Below, piece after piece: positions 1-3,906 of a stretch of DNA of 5,303 nucleotides. Every line of letters starts with the position of its first letter. The stretch's first letter is position 1. The DNA is from A07HB70 sp964512675. GTDB taxonomy: Archaea; Halobacteriota; Halobacteria; Halobacteriales; Haloferacaceae. The position numbers were made by a program, and so were the translations under genes. The notes under the pieces were generated by a model. The model saw only the letters and a program-made list of their open reading frames with translations, did no database searches and was not told where the DNA came from. Location of the stretch: positions 1 through 5,303 of the forward strand of contig CAZEJR010000045.1 in NCBI GenBank assembly GCA_964512675.1. Direction: 5' to 3'.

Positions 1-25
1 TTTCCCACCTACCTCGTGGTCAAAG

Positions 26-33
26 GCTATTTC
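26..33 (+). promoter_or_regulatory. Possible TATA-like box for the winged-helix gene
   Basis: The AT-rich stretch GGCTATTTCA lies about 25-32 bases before the ATG at 58. This is the spacing expected for a haloarchaeal leaderless transcript that starts at or next to the start codon. It is a weak match, and a second AT-rich stretch (39-46) lies too close to the ATG to serve the same start. Confidence 0.3.
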
Positions 34-57
34 AGGTGCTATTTTGAAACGGAGCCC

Positions 58-291
58 ATGGGTCGAGAGCGCGATGAGAGCGGGAAGTACACGCAGCAGG
101 TGACGCTCAACAACGTGTTAGCCGTCTTTGATTGGGCTGACCCCCCGGTGTTAACCGCGACGGAGGTGGCCGAGGAGCTGGACTGCTCTCGACCGTCCGC
201 GTACACCAAACTGGAGGAACTGGTCGAGCAGGGAGCGATTCAGAAAAAGAAGGTCGGCGCGCGCGCGGTCGTCTATATTTCGATGGGGTAG
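58..291 (+). CDS. Small winged helix-turn-helix DNA-binding protein
   Basis: This is a 77-residue protein, probably a transcription factor or the DNA-binding subunit of a small regulatory module. After the N-terminus MGRERDESGKYT, typical of small haloarchaeal HTH proteins, comes a helix (about residues 16-26). A canonical helix-turn-helix follows (about 33-56, with the T-A-T-E-V-A-E-E-L start and the recognition helix S-R-P-S-A-Y-T-K-L-E-E-L), then a basic wing (KKKVGAR, 63-69) ending in a beta strand (VVYI). An in-frame GTG at 16 would add 14 residues. ATG 58 is preferred because the family-like N-terminus begins there and a TATA-like element sits at leaderless distance. No ligand-binding domain is present, so regulation would be by DNA binding or a partner protein. 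Relatives of this kind often accompany a second small gene, but none is visible downstream on the same strand. The DNA is less GC-rich than the right half of the window. Confidence 0.75.
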   Translation: MGRERDESGKYTQQVTLNNVLAVFDWADPPVLTATEVAEELDCSRPSAYTKLEELVEQGAIQKKKVGARAVVYISMG

Positions 292-388
292 AGGAAGGAG
301 CGGCCCCGCCGAGGGTTATTACATCAACAATCCGGGGCAGTTCGATGATTAGTAACCCCAACCGCATAGTAGGGTGTTTTGAGTCAGA

Positions 389-393
389 TTTTT
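389..393 (+). terminator. T5 run downstream of the HTH gene
   Basis: A run of five T on the plus strand lies about 100 bases after the HTH stop codon, in the otherwise gene-free stretch 292-440. Archaeal termination often uses oligo-T, so this could end the HTH transcript. No hairpin is needed or seen. Confidence 0.25.
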
Positions 394-440
394 CTCGGAA
401 ATAAGTTGAGATTGACGACCCGAAAGCGCTGATGACCGGC

Positions 441-647
441 TTAGGGGAATATTCCGTCGTCTGTATCCGTACAATTTCTACAGCGACCGAAGTTACCGCT
501 TTTCTTGAGTTCTGATCCCTCGGCGCTGACGACTGCCAGACGATTCTCCGATTTGCTATCAATATGATGGCAGTTTCGCTTACCGTGGAGAATCGTGTGA
601 CTTTCCTCACCAAAAGTCGATGAAGAAATAAAGTAGTATCGCTCCAT
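441..647 (-). CDS. Small putative zinc-binding protein (second gene of a coupled pair)
   Basis: This is a 68-residue protein of unknown function. It contains H21-x4-C26 followed, 29 residues later, by C56-x2-C59 (R-C-R-N-C), a four-ligand arrangement suited to binding one zinc ion. The hydrophobic-H-x4-C-x-H/H-I ... C-x2-C layout resembles small metal-binding modules that sit at the ends of larger proteins, but I cannot name the family. Its ATG (647-645) overlaps the TAA of the upstream gene by one base (TAATG), so translation is probably coupled to it. The upstream product shows the same motif layout, suggesting the two are diverged duplicates. No membrane segment or signal peptide is seen. 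Base composition is AT-richer than the chromosome to the right, consistent with horizontally acquired DNA. Gene reality is supported by the coupling and the shared motif, not by recognised homology. Confidence 0.6.
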   Translation of the reverse strand: MERYYFISSSTFGEESHTILHGKRNCHHIDSKSENRLAVVSAEGSELKKSGNFGRCRNCTDTDDGIFP

Positions 648-907
648 TACGCAACCCCCTCAGCCATCTCGGCGAATTTGCCCGCGCAGTCTGAACAAAA
701 TCTCAGTTCAAAGTTTTCGGGATGGATGCGTTCTCTACGAATCTGCGCTTGAGCAATCTTGCGCCCGTTAATATCGTTTCTCATGAGATGTTCACACTCG
801 GAGTCCGCGTGAAACAACGGGTCGGAACGGTAATGACAGAACACAAAGCGTATCCAGCAGTTATTATTGTCCTCTGTTTCGTGATCGGAGGTAGTGTGTT
901 CTGGCAT
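647..907 (-). CDS. Small putative zinc-binding protein (first gene of a coupled pair)
   Basis: This is an 86-residue protein of unknown function. An acidic, probably flexible N-terminus (residues 1-16) is followed by C17 and C24, then the pattern F-H33-x4-C38-E-H-L, a charged middle (residues 43-65), and C71-x2-C74 (R-F-C-S-D-C). H33, C38, C71 and C74 match, in order and approximate spacing (32 versus 29 residues between the halves), the H-x4-C and C-x2-C of the downstream gene product. C17 and C24 may form an additional site. The gene begins at an ATG and ends in TAA inside TAATG, leading directly into the next gene. A good TATA box lies upstream at 971-964, giving a short untranslated leader. 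An antisense plus-strand frame (722-949) has a hydrophobic stretch but no other support. I infer a metal-binding role; target and partner are unknown. Confidence 0.6.
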   Translation of the reverse strand: MPEHTTSDHETEDNNNCWIRFVFCHYRSDPLFHADSECEHLMRNDINGRKIAQAQIRRERIHPENFELRFCSDCAGKFAEMAEGVA

Positions 908-963
908 GTCTTTCAGGTTTCAAAAACGTCTCAAGCCAGATTCAAATAAATTCGTGTTGGTCT

Positions 964-971
964 TATATAGT
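964..971 (-). promoter_or_regulatory. TATA box for the zinc-motif gene pair
   Basis: Read on the minus strand the sequence is CTATATAAGA, close to the archaeal TATA consensus. Transcription would start roughly 25 bases further, near 940, leaving a leader of about 30 bases before the ATG at 907. It is the clearest TATA box in the window and supports the minus-strand assignment of the pair. Confidence 0.55.
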
Positions 972-1090
972 GTCATTGGCGCTGTATCAACCCGGTATTC
1001 AACGGGGTGTTACCGGAGATCAGAACAAAATGCCGTCGCCGTGCCAAACGTCTGCGGGCTGGTCGGTTACACTCCGCTGACGCTCGCCAG

Positions 1091-1122
1091 CTCAATTCTC
1101 GCCACTACATTTACAAATTGAG
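1091..1122. repeat. Inverted repeat CTCAATT ... AATTGAG
   Basis: Perfect 7-base arms (1091-1097 and 1116-1122) flank an 18-base spacer in the gene-free stretch near the compositional edge. It could be an operator, a transcript stem or chance. Nothing in the sequence decides between these. Confidence 0.35.
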
Positions 1123-1193
1123 GGCTATTCTCCTTCATTGTAACCGACAGACGTAGCCGGGGCGCGGGCGGTGACCGCAGACTGCTCAAAGGA

Positions 1194-1209
1194 GGTTTGA
1201 AGTCAAACC
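1194..1209. repeat. Inverted repeat GGTTTGA-AG-TCAAACC
   Basis: Perfect 7-base arms are separated by only 2 bases, about 50 bases beyond the 3' end of the tRNA. The tiny spacer makes an operator or recombinase half-site pair more likely than an RNA hairpin. It lies where the arm of an integration site could be, but this is inference. Confidence 0.4.
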
Positions 1210-1240
1210 GCCCGACGGTAGCGACCCCGTCTACTTCGGG

Positions 1241-1244
1241 AAAA
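1241..1244 (-). terminator. T4 run behind tRNA-Val
   Basis: On the minus strand TTTT (within GCGTTTTCCC) occurs 14-17 bases after the tRNA discriminator base. Short oligo-T runs terminate many archaeal tRNA transcripts. It is plausible but short. Confidence 0.35.
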
Positions 1245-1257
1245 CGCGAGAAGCGAG

Positions 1258-1332
1258 TGGGTTGGGGCGGATTCGAACCGCCGGCCTGCTCCGTGTGAAG
1301 GAGCCGTCATAACCGGACTAGACCACCAACCC
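1258..1332 (-). tRNA. tRNA-Val (anticodon CAC)
   Basis: A complete 75-base cloverleaf is readable on the minus strand. The acceptor arms GGGTTGG (1332-1326) and CCAACCC (1265-1259) pair fully, with discriminator A at 1258. The D arm contains AGTCCGG. The anticodon stem GCTCC/GGAGC encloses the 7-base loop TTCACAC, giving anticodon CAC, which reads the valine codon GUG. The T arm GGCGG/CCGCC encloses the loop TTCGAAT. CCA is not encoded (the bases after A73 are C-T-C-G when read onward), as usual in haloarchaea, and no intron is present. It has its own TATA-like box and follows the adenosyltransferase gene on the same strand by 69 bases. An AT-richer patch begins about 110 bases past its 3' end, which makes it a candidate integration target. 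Confidence 0.95.
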
Positions 1333-1357
1333 GTACGAACGACTCCTTCGAGAGTGG

Positions 1358-1365
1358 GTAAAAGC
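1358..1365 (-). promoter_or_regulatory. TATA-like box for tRNA-Val
   Basis: Read on the minus strand, GCTTTTAC lies 26-33 bases before the mature 5' end of the tRNA. This is the correct distance for transcription to begin within a few bases of the tRNA, and it indicates a promoter independent of the upstream operon. Confidence 0.5.
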
Positions 1366-1401
1366 GTTTCCGAGTCACACCGGACCGGCCGGAGCCCTCG
1401 A

Positions 1402-1935
1402 TCAGTACGTCGGGTGTTCTTCACGGACGCCCTCGCGGGCGTTGACCAGGCGCGCGAAGGTGAACAGCGCGTCCGAGAGACGGTTGAGGTAGACGACCGC
1501 CTCGTCGTTCGCCGGTTCGTCCGCTGCGAACGCGACGGCGCGGCGCTCGGCCCTCCGGGTGACCGCCCTGGCGTGGTGGAGTGCCGCGCCCGCCCCGGAG
1601 CCGCCGGGCAGGATGAAATGCTCGAGCGGGTCGAGTTCCTCGTCGGCGGTGTCGATGACGCCCTCGATCCACTCGACGTGCGACGTCGTCAGCTCCGGGT
1701 CGTCCTCGTCGGGGTCGGGGTTGGCGAAGTCGGCCTGCACGATGTGGAGGTGGTTCTGGACCGTCCCGAGCCAGTCGTCGACGTCGTCGTAGCCGGTTGG
1801 ACGGGCCGTCCCGACGACGGCGTTTGCCTCGTCGACGGTGCCGTACGCCTCGATCCGCGGGCTCGTCTTCGACACCCGCGACATGTCCCGGAGGTCGGTC
1901 AGACCGTCGTCGCCCCGGCCAGTGTATATCTTCAC
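1402..1935 (-). CDS. pduO: PduO-type ATP:cob(I)alamin adenosyltransferase
   Basis: The enzyme transfers the 5'-deoxyadenosyl group of ATP to the reduced cobalt of cob(I)alamin, or a late corrinoid intermediate, to make the coenzyme B12 form. It acts in the cytoplasm, and the family is trimeric. The 177-residue length is normal. Family signatures run in order: the N-terminal ATP-binding segment with TGRGDDGLT (residues 5-13) and K23; R-I-E-A-Y-G-T-V-D-E-A-N (27-38); F-I-L-P-G-G-S-G (107-114); H-x2-R-x3-R-R-A-E-R-R (120/121-132); and Y-L-N-R-L-S-D-A-L-F (149-158). D35, F107, R128 and N151 correspond in order to residues known to matter at the subunit interface and corrin site in bacterial PduO. 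The GTG start at 1935 overlaps the stop of the glutaredoxin gene by four bases (GTGA), so the two are surely cotranscribed. The protein is acidic, as expected of a haloarchaeal cytoplasmic enzyme. The symbol follows the family type; cobA- or btuR-type enzymes are unrelated in fold. Confidence 0.95.
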   Translation of the reverse strand: MKIYTGRGDDGLTDLRDMSRVSKTSPRIEAYGTVDEANAVVGTARPTGYDDVDDWLGTVQNHLHIVQADFANPDPDEDDPELTTSHVEWIEGVIDTADEELDPLEHFILPGGSGAGAALHHARAVTRRAERRAVAFAADEPANDEAVVYLNRLSDALFTFARLVNAREGVREEHPTY

Positions 1936-2171
1936 GCGAGGCTCCGGTCGACGTAGTCGAGGATCTGGCTACTCTCGGCCATCGTCACCCCACGCTCGTC
2001 GTCGACGACGACGGGGACACCGCGCTGGCCGCTGGCGCGTTTCACCTCGTTCCGGTCGGAGTGGAGCGCCTCGACCCACGTCGTCTCGTAGTCGACGCCG
2101 GCGTCGTCGAGGGCGTCGTGGACCTTCTCGCAGTACGGACAGCCGTCGAGCGCGTAGAGCGTGACCGTCAC
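1932..2171 (-). CDS. Glutaredoxin-like thiol-disulfide protein (CPYC)
   Basis: This is a 79-residue thioredoxin-fold protein of the glutaredoxin / glutathione-S-transferase N-terminal type. It has the opening strand TVTLYALD, the redox motif C11-P-Y-C14 at the start of the first helix, the cis-proline turn G51-V-P53-V, and the conserved A-E-S-S-Q-I-L-D-Y (65-73), which in glutaredoxins contacts the thiol cofactor. Full-length glutaredoxins are about this size, so it is complete. Haloarchaea generally use gamma-glutamylcysteine rather than glutathione, so that is the likelier thiol partner (established for the group, inferred here). Start is GTG at 2171, with no earlier in-frame start. Its stop overlaps the start of the adenosyltransferase gene (GTGA), indicating translational coupling and possibly a redox role connected with cobalamin. 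A TATATAT element about 70 bases upstream may be its promoter. Confidence 0.88.
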   Translation of the reverse strand: MTVTLYALDGCPYCEKVHDALDDAGVDYETTWVEALHSDRNEVKRASGQRGVPVVVDDERGVTMAESSQILDYVDRSLA

Positions 2172-2470
2172 ACCTGTCGTTGTGCCGAATCGGACAAGAA
2201 CCTGGCGTCGGAGCGGCGCTCCGTCCCCTCGGAAAAGCCATATATGTCAGCAGCCCTGAAAGCGGGCGCAACGGTACGGACTGTCGGGCTCTGGCCCGGT
2301 CGACACGGCCACACGACCGCGCACGTGGCCGCCCGCGACGTTCTGCCCCGGCGCTGCGGGCCGACATAGTCCCGCCGTTGCGTCGGCTGGCGCCCGGCCC
2401 TCGCCGGGTGCCCGTCCGTCCGACCGGCCCGACCGAAGTGTTCAACAGCAGCGCCACCACAAGACCTGCC
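2172..2470. other. Divergent intergenic region, no gene seen
   Basis: These 299 bases separate the leftward glutaredoxin operon from the rightward zinc-ribbon gene. They hold the promoter elements of both. All open frames here translate to Arg/Pro-rich sequence unlike the acidic proteins of this genome, so I call none of them. Confidence 0.5.
2239..2246. promoter_or_regulatory. TATA-like CATATATG between divergent genes
   Basis: This self-complementary AT-rich octamer is the only TATA-like sequence in the GC-rich divergent region. On the minus strand it would give a transcript start near 2213 and a leader of about 40 bases for the glutaredoxin operon. On the plus strand it is 225 bases from the zinc-ribbon gene, which is less likely. 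Confidence 0.35.
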
Positions 2471-2629
2471 GTGAGCGACACCGTCACGCGGTCGTGCCCG
2501 GACTGCGGGGACGACCGCGAGTTCTACACCGCGGCACGGACCACCGTCCACCTCGGCGAGAAGTGGAAGTTCCGCTGTCCAGAGTGTGGCTACGCGTTCG
2601 TCCGTATCGACGGTGTCGAGGCCGGATAG
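2471..2629 (+). CDS. 52-residue zinc beta-ribbon protein
   Basis: This is a small haloarchaeal protein of unknown role with one four-cysteine zinc ribbon: C9-P-D-C12 and C36-P-E-C39. The intervening part F-Y-T-A-A-R-T-T-V-H-L-G-E-K-W-K-F-R forms the two predicted strands, and a short tail F-V-R-I-D-G follows the second knuckle. The order and the phrase C-P-E-C-G-Y-x-F-V-R-I-D look like a widespread haloarchaeal family of minimal zinc ribbons (I believe one carrying a DUF78xx label, not certain). The GTG at 2471 is chosen because everything upstream in the frame is Arg/Pro-rich and unlike coding sequence, and the product beginning V-S-D-T-V-T-R-S-C has the short N-terminus expected. A weak AT-rich stretch (GTTCAACA, about 2439-2446) at leaderless distance may be its promoter. 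It stands alone, with a terminator-like hairpin over its stop. Confidence 0.8.
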   Translation: MSDTVTRSCPDCGDDREFYTAARTTVHLGEKWKFRCPECGYAFVRIDGVEAG

Positions 2630-2643
2630 TCCGGTCGTGTTTT
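2620..2643 (+). terminator. Hairpin over the stop codon followed by T4
   Basis: GGCCGGA (2620-2626) can pair with TCCGGTC (2630-2636), seven pairs with one G-T, leaving the stop codon TAG (2627-2629) as the three-base loop. TTTT follows at 2640-2643. The layout is that of an intrinsic-type terminator built into the end of the zinc-ribbon gene. Confidence 0.5.
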
Positions 2644-2935
2644 AGTCGGGCCAGAGCGGGTCGAGATCCGGCTTCCGACCTCGCTCCGTCACCGCAGAAG
2701 GGGTAGTCGAGGGTGATACACCCGTCTCGCCGCGTACGGGACGTCGCGCTCCCCGACCGGTCCACGAACCGTCTGGTGGTCGACGCGCGTGCCGCCGAGC
2801 GGGACGGACACCGGCGACACACTCCGCGAGTCTCGTGGCTCTCCGCCAGCGGCGACGAACGGCCCGCGTCCCGCTCCCTGACGGGTGGTTCACAGCCTGT
2901 TACGGAACGTACCAGGTCCCCCGCCCGTCGTCGAG
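2644..2935. other. GC-rich stretch without a supported gene
   Basis: This 292-base stretch lies between the convergent zinc-ribbon and membrane-protein genes. Every frame I read on both strands is Arg/Pro-rich or interrupted. The least poor candidates are a plus-strand frame from GTG 2713 and a minus-strand frame 2893-2642, both basic and without recognisable motifs. It may be a decayed gene or a long 3' region. Confidence 0.45.
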
Positions 2936-3322
2936 TCACGACCCGACGGCGACGTGCGGGAGGGCGATCACGGAGACGAAGGTCGGCCAGAACGCGACAG
3001 CGCCGGCGAGGACCGGCCCCCGCCGAGCGGGGCCGGGGCGAGCCGGAACAGCCCGGCTGCGAGCGTCCCCGTGGCCGGTGCGCCGCCGACGAGCACGCCC
3101 CACGCCCCGAGTGCGACCGTCCGTGGGTCGTCTGCGTCGAGGAGGGCCAGCGGTCCCTCGCCCCGCCGCGTCGAGCGGGTCCGTCTCGACGAGGCGGGTG
3201 CGACCGACCTGTCGGGCCGAGTACCAACACGGGACGTACAGTCCGCCGGCGAGGACGACGGGGACGACGGCGAAGTAGGCGACGAGCAGGAGACTCTCGC
3301 CGGCGCCGAGGTATCCGTCCAT
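2936..3322 (-). pseudogene. Small membrane-protein gene broken by two compensating frameshifts
   Basis: From the ATG at 3322 the frame encodes a plausible N-terminus with one membrane segment (about residues 9-28, L-L-L-V-A-Y-F-A-V-V-P-V-V-L-A-G-G). A W-Y-S-A-R-Q-V-G-R-T loop and V-E-T-D-P-L-D-A-A follow, to about 3164. The same frame then turns Arg/Pro-rich until about 3020. Over exactly that interval a different minus-strand frame reads G-E-G-P-L-A-L-L-D-A-D-D-P-R-T-V and a second hydrophobic segment (A-L-G-A-W-G-V-L-V-G-G). After about 3019 the first frame becomes sensible again, with a third membrane segment (G-A-V-A-F-W-P-T-F-V-S-V-I-A-L) and a TGA at 2936. The switches fall at C4 (3161-3164) and C5 (3017-3021). 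The repaired product would have about 127 residues and three membrane segments; I do not recognise its family. It could be a real pseudogene, sequencing indels in homopolymers, or programmed shifting (least likely). It is divergent from the NYN gene. Confidence 0.6.
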
Positions 3323-3425
3323 ACCTCACGAGCCGTCCACACCCGTCCTTACGGTCGTACACCAGTCATCAACCACGAAAACGGGCGGTCGAAGGGGGTA
3401 AGCCAGTCGCGGACGCCCGGTCGGT

Positions 3426-3860
3426 ATGGGACTGCTGGATCGTGGCGGGTCTCGTGTCGCGCTGTTCGTCGACGGGCCGAACCTGTTGCGCGAGGAGTTC
3501 GACGTGGACTTAGACGACCTCCGGGCGGTCGCCGCCGACCACGGGCAGCCGGCGTTGACGCGGCTGTACCTCGACGAGCACGCGAGCCCGTCGCTGGTGC
3601 GTGCCGCCGAGTCACGCGGGTTCGAGGTCGTGACCACGAGCGGAGACGTGGACGTCCGTCTCGCCGTCGACCTCACGCGCGTCGCCGTCACAGACGGCGC
3701 GGACGTCGTCGTCGTCGCCTCCCGCGACGCCGACTTCAAGCCCGCGGTGGAGGCCGCGAACGCCGCCGGTACCCGCACCGTCGCCGTCGCGCCCGGCGCC
3801 CACGGCCGGTCAGACGCGCTCCGGAACGCCGCCGCGGAGTCGCTGACACTCGAGGAGTAG
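3426..3860 (+). CDS. NYN-domain (LabA/DUF88-like, PIN fold) protein
   Basis: This is a 144-residue single-domain protein of the NYN family, nuclease-like relatives of PIN domains. It matches the archaeal TIGR00288-type subgroup. The first strand carries A-L-F-V-D16-G-P-N19. The middle has the Y-L-D50 strand and the signature T-S-G-D74-V-D76-V-R-L-A-V-D82. A strand V-V-V-V-A ends in S-R-D101-A-D103-F-K-P, and a late strand T-V-A-V follows. D16, D76/D82 and D101/D103 are the acidic cluster expected to hold the divalent metal, so activity on RNA is plausible, though no substrate is known for the archaeal group. The protein is full length. ATG 3426 immediately precedes the conserved core and upstream sequence is not coding. 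A TatD-like gene follows after 46 bases on the same strand. No strong promoter was found in the 103-base divergent gap to the broken membrane gene. Confidence 0.9.
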   Translation: MGLLDRGGSRVALFVDGPNLLREEFDVDLDDLRAVAADHGQPALTRLYLDEHASPSLVRAAESRGFEVVTTSGDVDVRLAVDLTRVAVTDGADVVVVASRDADFKPAVEAANAAGTRTVAVAPGAHGRSDALRNAAAESLTLEE

Positions 3861-3875
3861 GCGACGAGCCGACCC

Positions 3876-3882
3876 CTTTTGA
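3876..3882 (+). promoter_or_regulatory. Possible TATA-like box for the TatD-like gene
   Basis: CTTTTGA lies 25-31 bases before the GTG at 3907, in the 46-base gap after the NYN gene. The position suits a leaderless transcript, but the match is weak and cotranscription with the NYN gene is equally possible. Confidence 0.3.
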
Positions 3883-3906
3883 CCGCTCGGGACGGATTCA
3901 CGCGCC

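Larger units (their letters stand above)
908..1257. other. Gene-free stretch between the zinc-motif pair and the tRNA
   Basis: I see no convincing gene in these 350 bases. The left part holds the minus-strand promoter of the zinc-motif pair. The remainder contains three short inverted repeats: CCGGTA/TACCGG (992-997 and 1011-1016), CTCAATT/AATTGAG (1091-1097 and 1116-1122), and GGTTTGA/TCAAACC (1194-1200 and 1203-1209). Composition changes from AT-richer to GC-rich at about 1140-1150. A plus-strand frame at 894-1121 is open but has no recognisable content. Confidence 0.5.

Noticed and set aside
107..613. Long minus-strand frame crossing the HTH gene and the second zinc-motif gene
   Set aside because: It becomes Arg/Pro-rich opposite the HTH gene and overlaps a better supported gene. 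It is an antisense shadow.
722..949. Plus-strand frame with a hydrophobic segment (residues about 43-65) antisense to the first zinc-motif gene
   Set aside because: The opposite strand has a good TATA box, a Cys/His motif matched by its neighbour, and a coupled start/stop. This frame has only a hydrophobic stretch.
964..1016. TATATAG and nearby CCGGTA...TACCGG stem as a promoter with operator or riboswitch for a plus-strand gene
   Set aside because: No plus-strand gene follows at a suitable distance. The TATA sequence fits the minus-strand pair better, and no riboswitch-like core is present.
894..1121. Plus-strand 75-codon frame in the gap left of the tRNA
   Set aside because: Its start lies inside the zinc-motif gene, there is no promoter for it, and the translation shows no motif or sensible composition.
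1067..1138. Minus-strand 23-codon frame (ATG 1138) between the tRNA and the zinc-motif pair
   Set aside because: It is too short to distinguish from chance, with no promoter or recognisable content.
1..1257. Search for a copy of the tRNA-Val 3' end (att duplication), CRISPR repeats or an integrase in the AT-richer patch
   Set aside because: None is visible. The only repeats are short inverted ones, so an integrated element remains an inference.
1354..1956. Plus-strand frame antisense to the adenosyltransferase
   Set aside because: The minus strand is an unmistakable PduO-family gene. This frame is its complement.
2713..2890. Plus-strand GTG-initiated basic reading frame in the gap 2644-2935
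   Set aside because: Third positions are GC-rich, but the product is Arg-rich and without motifs, unlike the acidic proteins here, and it has no clear end or promoter.
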